The position numbers were made by a program, and so were the translations under genes. The notes under the pieces were generated by a model. It had not been told where the DNA came from. It was given only the letters and a program-made list of their open reading frames with translations, and ran no database searches. From Scleroderma bovista (taxonomy: Eukaryota > Basidiomycota > Agaricomycetes > Boletales > Sclerodermataceae), in NCBI GenBank assembly GCA_037178675.1, contig JAYMGJ010000680.1:124001-188000 (forward strand): a stretch of 64,000 nucleotides of DNA, read 5' to 3'. Positions 24,956-37,045 of the stretch are shown one piece after another (position 1 is the stretch's first letter; the number at the start of each line of letters is the position of its first letter).

Positions 24956-25297
24956 ACACTGCACGAACTCCTTTCGCCTGATACCAGACTGCTGTCTCGT
25001 CTCTTCGATACCCACGTTATGCCATCTCCCTCACGGCCCGCACGACCTCTGCATGTATGACAGTCTACCTCCCACGTATCGTCTTGCGCTGGCTTCCTTC
25101 CTACCCCGTTTCGTTGTTCTTTGCTTGATTTTGCCTCGATCGAATGTCTAGCGTCCCTTGTGTTTGCCCATTGGTTTCTATATACATATCTTAATCGGAA
25201 CATTTTTGCTCTCCTGGATGTCGTCGTGTCAAGACTGCTTACATACTCAGGTAGTCAACTGAAGTAGTCAGAATGTCGTGCTCTGTTTCCCCCGTAG
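24956..25297. other. Intergenic
   Basis: 3' flank of the ARF gene and promoter of cysteine synthase. Nothing else seen. Confidence 0.5.
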
Positions 25298-26645
25298 ATG
25301 CTTCCCTCCATCGTGCAGCGCAGCCTTGCCTGCCACGCAAGGACGTTCACCATGAAAATTGTCGATGGGTTCACGGGCTCTGTCGGCAATACCCCTCTGG
25401 TTGGCCTCGTTCGTTCATATGCAATACCTTGTTTGTAATGCTTCCCAGATATACCTAAAGACCCTCTCGGAGCGGTCTGAATGTAAGATCTTTGGAAAAG
25501 CCGAATTCCAGAATCCCGGGGGGAGCATTAAAGATCGTGCTGCCGTTGGTATCTTGCGCGACGCCGAGGAGAAGGGACTGTAAGTACATGCTCATTGCCA
25601 TACGAGCTAACCATCTTATTCCGTGTAATGATAGCATCAAACCGGGAGGAACTGTCGTCGAAGGTACAGCTGGCAACACCGGTATTGGACTGGCCCATGT
25701 CTGCAGATCCAAGGGTTACAGATGTGTGATATTCATGCCCAACACACAGGTAAACCGCATTCCCTATTTCGCGCGTGGACTATGGCTGACGACGACCAAA
25801 ATATTATAGAGCCAAGAGAAGATTGACCTCTTGCGGATGCTTGGAGCCGAGGTCTACGCCGTGCCTGCCGTCCCATTCGAGAATCCCAAGAATTACAACC
25901 ACCAGGCCAAAGAGTTTGCAGAGAAGCTGGAGAACGCGATCTGGACAGACCAGTTTGACAATACGGCAAATGCCCACGCCCATTATGTCTCCACTGGTCC
26001 TGAAATATGGGAACAGATGCAAGGGGAGGTCGACGGATTTATATGCTCGACGGGAACAGGTGGCACTCTGGCCGGTGCCGGCAAGTATCTCAAGGAGAAG
26101 AGCAATGGCAAGACGCAAGTGTGGCTGGCGGACCCTCCTGGCAGTGTATTGTACACATATATATCGAGCGGGGGTAAGCTTTCTGAACGGTCGGGGAGTT
26201 CCATCACGGAAGGTGAGCATCCTGTCGTTCTGAGGCATGGCGATTGTTCTGAGCTCGAAATTAGGGATCGGTCAGGGGCGCGTTACCGCCAACCTGGGCA
26301 CATTTATCAATGACTTGGACGGCGCTCTCCATATCTCAGATGAAAAGTCAATAGCAATGGTGTATGAGCTGTTGGACACCGAAGGACTGTATGTGGGTGC
26401 TAGTTCAGCGCTGAACGTCGTAGCTGCCGTCGAGCTTGCGCAGAAGCTTGGTAAAGGTAAGCCCGTGTACTGTTGTCGTGAAGAATTGGACTGGATCATC
26501 CTATGCAGGGTCTCGCGTAGCCACTGTCATTGCTGATGGCGCATACCGCTATCAGAGTCGGCTATTTTCGAAGAAGTGGCTGCACTCAAAGGGTCTTTAC
26601 GACGCCATACCCGAATATTTGAGGAAATACGCTGTACTGGATTAG
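25298..26645 (+). CDS. Cysteine synthase (O-acetylserine sulfhydrylase family)
   Basis: PLP enzyme making cysteine from O-acetylserine and sulfide. Six exons: 25298-25399, 25449-25579, 25635-25749, 25810-26212, 26265-26456 and 26509-26645; 359 residues. Catalytic Lys62 lies in [11 protein letters not shown]; the substrate loop is [10 protein letters not shown] and the phosphate cup [10 protein letters not shown]. Also present are [26 protein letters not shown] and [12 protein letters not shown]. The first 18 residues ([18 protein letters not shown]) are basic and hydroxylated without acids, like a mitochondrial presequence; Met19 (MKIVDGFTG) begins the region matching cytosolic enzymes. No CBS-type heme domain, so not cystathionine beta-synthase. 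Confidence 0.94.
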
Positions 26646-26759
26646 ATTGTGATATGTAGCATGATGGGTGAATATGACCAGCACGTGACCGTGATGAAAA
26701 CGCGTCGCGAAAACATTCTGATTTCCTTGTCTTTCTTTCTCTCAAGTAAGCTCGAGACC

Positions 26760-29274
26760 ATGGCGAACGCTTGCGGAGAACGGCCAGTGGTGCGCAGACC
26801 ATCTGTGGTTTTTGTTGAAATCCCGCCGTCGCCATTTCACACAGCGCGGAAAGCAGCTAAACACCCTCACATGTCATCAACGTCCACTGGCTGCAAAGAA
26901 AATGCGTTGTCGCGTTTACAGTCCTCGCAAATTATTTCCAGCACTGCATCTACCACCACTAATTCTCATAAACGCAAGCTAGATGCTGAGAGCAATCAAT
27001 CTTCCACAAAGAAGCCAAGGGCGCAGACGCGTCCGACCGATGATCTTGAGGACACCGGTGATGAATACCCTAATGGTTTTGTATACTGTCATCAGTGCAA
27101 TATGAAACGCGACGTTGCAGGTGAGAGCCATCTGCGTTTGCCTCCTTGACTCTTGACCAAGTCTATCAGTTTCTGTTCAATGTACTATACTAGACCAGAA
27201 CGGTCGTCGATGCAATGCCAAGTACTGCGAATCATGCCTCAAGAAACGGTACGGTCTTATCCTGGAGGATATCCTAGCCAACATCACGGCCGCGCCGCGC
27301 ACCCATTTTGCCCACGTTCGTGGGGAGGGCTATTTCTTTGCGTATGCATGCGCCATTTTCCTACCGATGCCTACACTGATATTGTTGCGTATAGCTGTCC
27401 TCTATGCGATGGTATTTGCAACTGTATTGCTTGTCGGCATTCCCGAGGTCTGCAGCCAACTGGGTGCGCGCGTTTGTCCAACTGCGATCATTTGCATAAA
27501 TAACCCAGAAACTGAAGCCTGACAAACGTTACACCTCAGTCTAGTTTGGGACGAGCTGCTGGAGTGACACGCCAAGATTCGAAGACAGCAGTGAGTTTAT
27601 TGAATGTCCATTCATGCTGTCTCATTTTTCCCCTAGGGTTCCACTGCGTATAGATCTGTCTCGCAGAAGATTATAAACAAAGGAAAGACGCAGATGCAGG
27701 CTTCATCGACAGGCCATGGTACTGCCGTGAAGTCTGCTCCTCCCTTGCAACCGCCAATCCGGTCCAAGGTTGGTGGAATTGCAAAACAGAGCATTTCGTC
27801 ATCATCCAAGCATCCTAATGCCGGCCGTGTAAAAGAGGCCCCCAAGACAGTACCAAAGATTAAACGCATCCCCCCGCCGACCTGGACTGATTTGGACATT
27901 TCACTATCCCTCGCCGAAGCAGAACAACGCATACATATTCGTGAATTTACTCTGCGTTTTTCCAGCGTTATAGAGATTTCTCGCGCCCACCTTGATGAAC
28001 TTGAAGAAATGAAATCCTACCGGAGCGGTGAAGAAAGTGAATTAGTCCCTTGGGTTAGTGAGGGATGTGTCAAGTCTCTTACGGTTGGTCTTCTGAACCT
28101 GCTAGATGTTGAAGGCGAGGACAAGAAGGTACGAGGCTTTATGCTCTTCGGATACCCGTCGCTTCACGTCTAATTTCATCATAGAGATTAAATTCTGTTA
28201 TCAAGTCCATCAAGGAAAGTGGCTCCAATCTCAACAAGATCTGGTACGCGTTGAACACCCTCCGTGGATCTTCAACGTCCCCTCGCGTTCCTAGTGGTCT
28301 GGTTTCATTCCCAGACCCCCTCCCTGCACCCACATCCATTAGCATGGTGAGAACACGGAGCGGTACAAATCAAGCTCACACTGGCGATACCAACGTCATC
28401 CGTACCGCTCAAATGGTCCCTATTATTTCCGCGTTGGTAGATGAAGTTATCCAGTCCAAAGTTGTCAAACAGGAAATTGACAGTGGTATCGACGAAGTAA
28501 AGGAGAGGACAAAGGAGGCTCGGGAGGCCTATCGCATGGAGAACGAGCGGTTTGAACTTTCTAAAGAGAAGGACCAGAAGGTCAGTGCCACCTCATATAA
28601 AATGAGCCCACCACTGATTTGCATAGCGGGACAAATCTAAATCGGAGCAACACAAACAAATCATGGCGGATATCGGTGATGCTTTGAAAGTGGTGCTCAT
28701 GGGATACGTCACTCGTGTCTCGCCTCTCGGGAGGGACATGGATGGGCGCACATACTGGGCTCTTACCCCTGGTATCAAGGAAATAGAAGCTGCTCTCTCC
28801 TGCCTCACCTCTTTCTCTCGTGAAAGTAAGGTAGCATCATCCAAGGTCAAGCGCTTACGCTTCGTGCCATCTGAGGAGGATCGTAGAGCCATGAAAAAGT
28901 GGTCGTGGTTCCTTGCTGTGTGGGGGCCAGCTCCGCCTGCACCCGAAAGAACTCGGCTTGAGGATTCTGAAGACGAGGATTCTAAAGACGATGCAGAAGA
29001 AAGATGGTGGGGATTTTGGGACCCCAAGGAGATCACGAAGCTGGCCAATTGGATCCGTTCGAAATCTGGTCTTGGTGATGTAAAACCCATTATATCTTCG
29101 GCTTTCGGAGACACGCAGATGGATGACTTATGGGAGGTCGCGACCCAGGATAGCGATAACTCAATCCCTACTCGGAATGAGGTCGAATCTCTGGTGAAGG
29201 AGCTGGACCGATATGCTACCTTGCTTAAATATCGAACGAGGAGAGACGAGACAGTTGCAACATCCCGTAAGTGA
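26760..29274 (+). CDS. CDCA7-type zinc-finger protein with WHIM-like motif
   Basis: Probable chromatin protein. Seven exons: 26760-27120, 27194-27341, 27395-27463, 27545-27590, 27637-28128, 28185-28580 and 28627-29274; 719 residues. The zinc-finger domain zf-4CXXC_R1 (the CDCA7/JPO1 class, partners of HELLS/Lsh remodellers in animals) runs from about 108 to 195: CHQC, CNAKYCESCLKKRYG, CPLCDGICNCIAC and RGLQPTG. A DDT-like helical stretch (IREFTLRFSSVIEISR) lies in exon 5 and a WHIM-like motif (PLGRDMDGRTYWAL, about 537-550) in exon 7. Lys-rich segments suggest nuclear location. The end is uncertain: the final codons CGT AAG TGA overlap a strong donor (GTAAGT), and splicing to an acceptor near 29304 would open a longer tail. 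Confidence 0.85.
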
Positions 29275-29775
29275 GCCATATACATATCGCAGAATGTTCA
29301 CAGTGCTGTCAGTGTAAAAATGCTAAATCTCATCATCCCTCTTTACATACTTACCATACTCAGTTGGACCCACCTTGTCATCACGTGGATACCCTATTAA
29401 TTCTCTTTCGTAACTTGCCTTGAGTTTGATTTCCCAACCACCACAGATATCCAAATTGTTGGCGTCTACATGGCAGAACATGTCTTTTCTCGCGCTTTAT
29501 GAATATTTTAACTTGCAATGTCGACTGGGAATGTCCGGCCAGGCTCAAATCTTCCAAAAGCCACACTGGGACGAATTAGCACTTGGTTGATGACAATAAA
29601 AAATCAAAGATGTTAATAATCGGAGAGCAGGACGCTGTTCATTAAGTAATTGCGACGCATGACTTGGACGCCAGTCGACACCTGGCGCAGTAGCCGAGAG
29701 GGTTAACAGTACAGACATGCCCAGTCTGAGGTTCTTTGGAGACTAGGAGTTGTGACGTCCACCGAAAGACTCCCA
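29275..29775. other. Intergenic, convergent ends
   Basis: Lies between the 3' ends of the CDCA7-type gene and SWS1. Contains a tRNA-like stem-loop near 29705-29725 that I do not accept as a gene. Confidence 0.5.
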
Positions 29776-30379
29776 TCACGCAAGATGCGCGGTAACGCGT
29801 GCCACAAGGTCCTCGTCACTGAGAGAAGATTCGACACATTTAGATAGCTGCTCTGCCAGGCAGACAGCAAGCACATGTTTGCACTTGATGGCAAAAAGAA
29901 TCAGAGAATATCTAGACATTAAGTCGTTCGCGCCCAACCTACCATAAGATGGGAGTTACTCATCAAGACTGTGAACGCAAAGGCTGGGCATGTACAGTAG
30001 CAGGACGCTGGTGCAGAAAATCCCAGTCGCGGAAAGACGGTGTAAGTCGAGGTAGAGCCGCGGACCTCGTAGTGGAATCTTCCCCATGTTGTCTTGTATC
30101 GCATTACTGGCCAATATAGTTGTATCAGCGACCATTGCAAGCAAGGATACACTGCTATTGGCACGTACCACTGTCCCGATCCACGAGGTCCAAGGCCGCT
30201 AAAAGGGTAGCGTCGGGAAAAAGGGAGCGTAGTTTGTCGACACCTTCCTCAACTATGTTCGAAGTCAAATGAGAGTGTTTCGATCCGAAATCAGGCTTTG
30301 CCTCCTTACGATTGTCGATGTCAACCGAGTTGATCACGGCCTGCACGACGTGGCCAAGGTGTAACGTGGTTTCAGCCAT
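29776..30379 (-). CDS. SWS1: SWIM zinc-finger recombination protein, Sws1/ZSWIM7-like
   Basis: Shu-complex-type factor that supports Rad51 paralogues in homologous recombination. Three exons: 30169-30379, 29943-30106 and 29776-29883 (introns 62 and 59 bases); 160 residues, close to human ZSWIM7. The SWIM motif CxC-x15-CxH is complete: Cys108, Cys110, Cys126 and His128 (CTCPAFAFTVLMSNSHLM then CKHVLAV), with the second intron between its halves. The N-terminal LFPDATLLAALDLVDRDS matches the family's ALDLVDR block. No single frame covers it; the call depends on the spliced reading. Divergent from TRM11, starts 162 bases apart. Confidence 0.93.
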
Positions 30380-30541
30380 CTAGAGCCTGCAGGAGCCTGC
30401 CCGCACCGATGGGCGACAAAGAAACGATTATTCCTTCTCGTTGGGTGTGATGAGTCACTACTGGGTCAAAAGGGGTCAAAGTGCCAAAAGTTGGCCAAAA
30501 GCGTACTAATCTCCGTGTTTCAATGCCACATAAACACAGCG

Positions 30542-32392
30542 ATGCCATTAAAAGACTACCTCTTCGTTTTTGCGCAGGCACACGATGGATTTCGTATCCC
30601 AGAGCTCCAGTCGATTTCCGAACTACATGGATTTACCATTGGCTTTAGCCGCTACAACGATCTACAGAGAGTGGAAGCGGCCGTGAAACGACCATTTATG
30701 ATCTTGGAACTGGAGGAAGAGGTTCACGCGAGGCTTCTGGCGGAGAGGTGTATATTAATCAAGTGCGCGACGAGTGTTGCCACGATGGCAGAGCAGTCGG
30801 ACCATTGATCACTTTTCGTTGTCCAGGGCGATCTACGAATTCTACGCACTGGGGTCATCCTACGACGAACTACACCAAGCGAATCGAGAGGTCCGATCGC
30901 GGTGGGAGCGGTATATTCCCAACACTTCGTTCAGGTTCACTGTTGTTGGATACAACCATGGCCTGTCACAGCGCTGGCAACGGGACGTAATTGAGAGTTT
31001 CTCATACATGGACTTCCTAGGCAAGATCGATCTGAGGAAACCTGAGATCGTCCTTGGGTGCTTCGAGGAGTGTGCGGTGGACCCAATTCCTTGTATATGC
31101 CTTTATTTCTCATTCCAAAGCAGACGAAAATGACAAGCGCTCTGACGGAACGCATCACACTAATGGCGACTTCTGTCAAGTTTATTTTGGCAGGCTGGTG
31201 CGTCCTAATTTCCTTCCCAGACATATGTGCAACTAAGAACAGATGTACTGAAGGTTGCAGAAGGGACTGCACGCACACTCATCAAGACGTTTGACGTTAA
31301 AGCGAGGAATTACTTTGGGAATACGAGTATGGAGGCAGAAATATCACTTCTAATGGCCAATCAAACACAGGTATGTCACATCGGCAAGGAAAGAAACTTG
31401 CTTCACCTTGACCGGTAGGCCGCTCCAGGAAAGTTGATATACGATCCGTTTATTGGAACAGGCAGCATGGCCTATGTAATATGCTTTCCCCTCTGGATTA
31501 GCTGTGGCTATTGTTACCTCTTTCTTCTAGACTACGGCCCATTTTGGTGCATTAATATACGGTTCAGATATCGACGGCCGCCAAATGCGGGGGAAAGGTG
31601 TCTAACTCATCCCTCTACTTTTACCTTCTCTTATTCTCCTCCACGCACGTAGGCAAGACTCCTGGCATCATCCGTGCTGCCTCCCAATACGGTGTGGTTA
31701 GTCGAATCATGGACCTTTGCACTTTTGACGTCACCAACAACCCCTGGCGCATTGGAGGACTTTTTGATGCCATTGTAACTGATCCACCGTGTAATGTGAT
31801 AATAATGCGTCTCAAGCGCTGCGACTTACATTGTAGTGCAGATGGTGTAAGAGCGGGAGCAAAGCGCCTGGGACGGAAGAAGGTGCGCGAAGACAGGCCG
31901 CTACCTCAATCATCTACGCCGTGAGTCCAAGCCTGTGTTACCGTTTTTTATCTCAATGCCTCTGACATCAGCCGGGATGAGCCGTATATCCCCCCGACGA
32001 AACCTTATGAACTTTCGGAACTCGTCGTAGACCTCATCCTCCTTTCACGTTACCTTCTTAAGCCTCACGGGCTCCTCGTATTCTTCCTCCCGACTGTCAC
32101 AGATTCATACGAAGAGGTCGACGTCAAATCATCGCTATGTGAAGGAATGGTGCTAATTGCAAACTCTTTGCAGGACTTCGGGAGTTGGGGACGGCGGGTG
32201 TGTACATCATCCTTGCTTCAGAAGTCGCACTGATCTGGTGTCGGTTAGCTTATTACCATCCGAAAGGTGACCTCAGACAACTATCCGCCTCCAACATTTG
32301 AGCCCACAGTTTCCTGCAAGGGGGATGATATCCATACCCCTGCACACAAAGATTTTAGAGGGAAATATTTCCAGGGCTTCAAAACAGAATAA
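30542..32392 (+). CDS. TRM11: tRNA guanine-10 N2-methyltransferase catalytic subunit
   Basis: Trm11, the SAM-dependent subunit that with Trm112 makes m2G10 in tRNAs. Ten exons: 30542-30762, 30827-31071, 31124-31197, 31254-31370, 31419-31475, 31531-31597, 31653-31790, 31842-31920, 31972-32197 and 32249-32392; 455 residues. The N-terminal THUMP-like part (MPLKDYLFVFAQAHDGFRI, AIYEFYALGSSYDELH) precedes the methyltransferase core: VYFGRLVAEGTARTLIKTF, GNTSMEAEISLLMANQT, the SAM loop DPFIGTGS (from Asp228) and the catalytic DPPY (304-307), whose Tyr codon is split by an intron. The end has SLQDFGSWGRRLITIRKV. The exon 3 acceptor has two options three bases apart (31120/31123). Confidence 0.94.
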
Positions 32393-32612
32393 ATAAACTC
32401 ATCCTTTTCCACCCACGAGTCTCAGCTAGTGCAACACGCACATGAAAACGAATGAAATGACAGAAACCGTACAGCAAACCCAATGAATGATGTGAAGTGT
32501 TACACATAGATCAGCATAGTGTGGTATCATTCCTTAATCCCTGTTAAATCTCACATCTCAACAGTTCGTCATCATGTTGGTGAATCTTACCTTAGTTGAT
32601 GCTCTTGGCGGA

Positions 32613-34803
32613 TCATCTATTTGGTGATCTTGGTCTTTCATCCTGGGCATGGCCTCCAGCCCCTGCCTTCGTGTCATTCGCAGACGGAATCACAAGCGTC
32701 TCCTCTCTGCTTGGATGATGTTTATTACCACACTCTGCTGTGCCAGTAATACCAAGAGTAGCACTGCCTAGAAAAGTATTGTTTTTCATCATTGACTCGT
32801 CTATTTCTCGCCGAGCTTGCTTCGCGCGCAGGAGAAACACGAGCAAACCAAACACCATGATAACGCAACCATGCAGGATGAGGGCAGTGTGCATATTGTA
32901 AGGCGGGTTGGCAGTGGACGGGGCCCGTAGTGCATCTTCAGCTATGAGGATAGGGGGGGATGTCAAGCAACACGTTAAAAGAGAGAACGAGAACTTACCG
33001 AGGATAAGTATAATTCCAAATAGGTTCCCACTATCAATGGGGGTTATACAAGATTTGTAGACACAAACAGAACACATACGAGCACCAGAGGATGGATGCG
33101 CTGCCATCTGCGTTCCTTGTCAGTTCAACACCGAGCTCTAAAGCTATGGGAAGCAGGGTCATGCTACAGGTCCCGATAATGACCATTATAACAAAAATTA
33201 CTGCGAGATTGTTCGGTCGGACTGCACGTTACGATGGTATGTTAGGGAAATGGATTAGTGGTATCCGCCACTTACTTGCCCAAATCAGCGATAACCACGC
33301 CAATGACACGATAGGCACTAGGATCTTCAACGTTACTCCAATTCTATGTGTGAATACCCGGTCGAATAGTGGAGCAGATATTGCAGCCGAAATGATACCC
33401 GCCAGTAGTAAAGTAGCACCCAGCAGACCAGCTATCGTATCTGAATACCCAGCGGGTTGCTGCACGTGAATCCCGCGCAAGTGAATCAGGACAGCAATCG
33501 AATCAGTAAAAGATCATATAGTACGTACGAACCACTGTCCCGACAAGACACTCATTGCAACTGTCGCTCCAACCAACACGCCAAAAATTGGCGTGACAAT
33601 TAAAAAGTCGATACGTTCGCGAAGGGTCATGTGTGCCTCTTGAGGTACTGATAAACCCAATATAGCACGACATAGGGAAGAGAGGGGTAAATGTGGTTGA
33701 GAGCCAGAGTATGCTGACGGTCAATATTGTACAGTATTAGTTTCCAGTTACCTGCAGTGAAAATGGTGGACTAGTCACATACTAGGCGGTGAAGGTGGAC
33801 AATCAACAATCAGAAAGACAGCTGGAACAGCGACAGTAGATATGATTCCAAGCACCAGAATCTTTTCCGAACAGGGTTAGAAAATCAATGACGAGTAAAA
33901 TCCCGTAGGGAAGAATGCGTAACCGACCGATTGTCGCGTTGTCCCTACAAGCGGAGACAGAAGTTGACCAAGTGCGGAACCAATTGGATTGGCTGGGAAC
34001 AGCGTTTTAGTTGGTCCGAAGAAGATGAGTGAATTCAAGTGTACCGATAGCAATGAGCATCGTCGCAGTTGTGCGGCCATTTAGATTGAACCACCTCTCC
34101 GAATACATCGGCCCCAGCACTTGGAACACCGGTTGCGCGATCCCAGCAAAGAACTACAGCAGCTCGAACTCAGACATGTGCGAGGACCAGGGAGAGGCGC
34201 CAAACCTGGCCAAGGATGAGGAGAGCATACGCGGATTGTGGGGATAATGAGTTGATTGTGCCGGCATAGCGTACCCATGCAGAGATGAGTAACATGGCCC
34301 CACCTACTTCAGCCTAAACGGGGAAATAGTAATGCCATGGACGAAGGAAACCTAACGCAAAAAAAAAACGTACGCATCGCCGTATGTCGTAGCGGGAACA
34401 GATGACAGGTATGAGGACGGAGGCGGGCAGGAATATGCAGGACATTATATTTCCAAGCCAGTTGACCTGAGTTACAGAAATATGGAAGTCATCAGCAGCT
34501 GAAGAAAGATTGTCATCAGAAGCCGAAGTAGAACTACATAGAAGCGCAAGCTCACTATTATTGGCAATTGGGCCGAACCATGCCCATGGCATCCCAGTAA
34601 CGATGCCGAGTATTACCTATGGAAGATAGTAAGGACAAGCATGCATGAAGCTGTGTAGTGAGACTGACGAAGCCAAACAAGCCAGAGAACCTGCGCTTGT
34701 AAAGCCGATATTTGATCTCCACGGCAGGTGAACCATGGGATTTTTCAATCGGAGAAGAGGGGGGGCAGAGTTTACCGTCGTTGAGAGTCTGCGAAATCGA
34801 CAT
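32613..34803 (-). CDS. MFS transporter, SLC49-like, copy 1
   Basis: Twelve-helix major facilitator protein resembling the SLC49 group (FLVCR/DIRC2/MFSD7-type carriers of heme, choline or other small solutes). Substrate unknown here. Starts with ATG at 34803 (MSISQTLND); exon 1 34669-34803, exon 2 34556-34616, then several short exons with introns of about 50 bases; stop at 32613. Family pieces: YRLYKRRFSGLFGF, IVTGMPWAWFGPIANN, FHISVTQVNWLGNIMSCIFL, GGAMLLISAWVRYAGTINSL, ANPIGSALGQLLSPLVGTTR, QQPAGYSDTIAGLLGATLLL, PLFDRVFTHRIGVTLKILVP and a C-terminal helix before RAKQARREIDE. The ends are firm; not every internal border was fixed. First of four minus-strand copies. Confidence 0.82.
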
Positions 34804-35999
34804 AGTCGTCGACAAGCCAGCATATGCTGAAGGAGGCGAGGAGGAAATGGCGAGGGAACGTTAACAAACTGTGCCAGGCACATGCTTTTGACACGATGGG
34901 TCGAGACAAGGCACATGTCATTGCATCCAAGCTCACTTATCACACTACAGTTGACTCCCTCCTAACAGATACGGGCCATACCTCCTCAAAACACATACAT
35001 TTTTCTATTTCCCGAGTCAGTTTGCAGGGAATTTGTAACCATACCTATTTTCATCCAATCAGATGCCAATGTAGTATGGGCCCATCTGCAAAGCTAAGCA
35101 TCACTGTGGCCAGCCATGGTGACGCTTGCAAGAGCTAGTTCGGAAACCTCGAATTTCCTGATATTCACGAAGTTCCATGGTTTGGTTATGTTTTGTGTGT
35201 GGCACCTCCCTTGTCTGAGATTCAATCCTAGGCAGCACTCAGCTAGATCATCATCTGTGTTCATCATGGACACTGAGCCTGATGATCCAGCTGGCAACCA
35301 CTCAGAAGAAGTGCGGCAACATGCACTCTGAAATACTGCAATCCTTGTCAGCACCATCATTTCCCTCACAGCAACTATTGTTGAGTGCAACAATGTCAGG
35401 AAGAACCCTCAACCTTATCATACATCAGTTCCATCAGGAAACTGGGGAAGAGATGATATTCCCTGATACACATTATAAACATACATCAGAGTGATATTGT
35501 AATATACCTCAATATCAGCAATTAAACACCCTTACAATTGAACTAGCATAATTGAGCATGTATGATCACTCATTAACATCCTTAGTGCACAATGATCAAG
35601 TGTATATCAGAATGACTCATTGTAGATAATGCAGGATAGACATGGCATTTTGTTATCACACATTATATTTGATGGTTCTATCTTCTAACAGAGTTGCATC
35701 ACTTGGTCATCTTGCTACCATTATGTGTCCAACATATAATCAATTATAGCTATCCTGCCAGAATAACATTCCACTTATCAACTTTTACACTCTTGTACCC
35801 CTTTGTCAGGCCTATCAGCAAACTAACCCTTTGACTCAGCTTAGTGTTCAGTTTGGCTAGTCATTCCAGTAGAGTACATAGCAATAGCATATCAATTAAA
35901 AAAAGATCACACCAAGTTATTCAGACAAATAAAATTCATAGTTCATTTATACAAGTTGTCCTAAATACTAAATAAACTAAATAATAAGTGGCGGCGTTG
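34804..35999. other. AT-rich gene-free stretch
   Basis: Upstream flank of transporter copy 1, then strongly AT-rich sequence from about 35300 to 35990 with no open frame of note. The composition differs sharply from neighbouring genes, as in decayed transposon sequence, but no terminal repeats or transposase remains were recognised. Confidence 0.5.
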
Positions 36000-37045
36000 T
36001 CGTGTGGTGGTGGATGTCATCGGTGGCTGTCGTCGTCGCGTTGGTGGTGGTGGTGGTGATGGTCGACGCTGGTGGCAATGGCCACCGTCGTTGCGTTGAT
36101 GGTGGTGGTGGCTGTCATCGTGGCGCGTTTGTGGGCGACGACGGTGGTGATGGCCGTCGTCGTCGCGTTGGTAGTGGTGGTGGTCGACGCTGGTCGTCGT
36201 CGTCCTCGCGTTGTTGTTGTCGTCCTCGCGTTGGTCGACGACGCTGGTGATGGCGGTGGTGGTTGGTGTCGTGACTGGTGACCGTGGTGGGCGTCATCGC
36301 GTTGGTGGTAGTGGCGGTCAGTGTCGTCGCTGGTGGTCGGTGTTGGCGTTAGGGTGGTGGTGATAATAGCGTAGTGGTAAATACTACGTAGGAAATGTTG
36401 CTGCTGATATAATCAGACACAAACACACGCACACAAGCACACTTCAAAAATTTCTTCAAGTCCATCGTCACTCTCTCTATCTTCTTCAACCACCACCACC
36501 ACCACGCGTCGACCGCCCACCACCACCGTCGTCAACGACGACGATGACGACCACCACTAATGCGACGATGCCAACTACGACGACAACGACAACCACCACC
36601 ACCAATGCGACCACGACCACGACCACTGTGCGTCGACCACCCACTACCCCACCTGAGACCACCCCCACGGCCACTTGGACGACGACGACGACGACCTACC
36701 ACCAGCGTCGACGACGCGGCCACTACCACCACCACCTGGACGGGCTCACAACGTGGCCACCACCCCCGTCAACGACAACGAAGACGGCCACCACCACCAC
36801 CACCACTTGAACGATGACGACGTGGCCACCACCCCCGTCGACGACGACGATGACGGCCACCACCACCACCAAACGGCGACGACAGCCATCACCAATACCA
36901 CAACGACGACAACCATCACCACCAACGCGACGGCAGGATAACCACCACCAATGCGACGACGTGGCCACCACCCCCAGCGTCGACGACGACGACGACCACC
37001 CCAATACGACGACGACGACCGCTACGACAGGTGTCACTGACCAGA
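36000..37045. repeat. Inverted GTG/GTC minisatellite arms
   Basis: From 36000 to about 36370 the plus strand is built from GTGGTG, GTCGTC and GTCGCGTTGGTGG-type blocks; from about 36487 to 37040 it shows the complementary kind (CCACCACC, ACGACGACG, CCACCAATGCGACGAC). The arms face each other around a spacer of about 115 bases, so they could fold back. In the right arm GTGGCCACCACCCCCGTC recurs at about 36752 and 36821 with a related copy at about 36960, a period near 69 bases. The long Val-, Thr- or His-rich frames across it are low-complexity artefacts. Confidence 0.7.

Noticed and set aside
29688..29770. tRNA-like segment with an A-box-like TAGCCGAGAGGG and a CAGAC-ATGCCCA-GTCTG stem-loop (GCC in the anticodon place)
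   Set aside because: D-arm pairing fails, position 37 would be C, no T-arm GGTTCGA is present and no 3' acceptor pairing was found.
36000..36941. Long Val-, Thr-, His- and Arg-rich open frames on both strands
   Set aside because: They are products of the trinucleotide-like repeat and have no balanced composition or start context.
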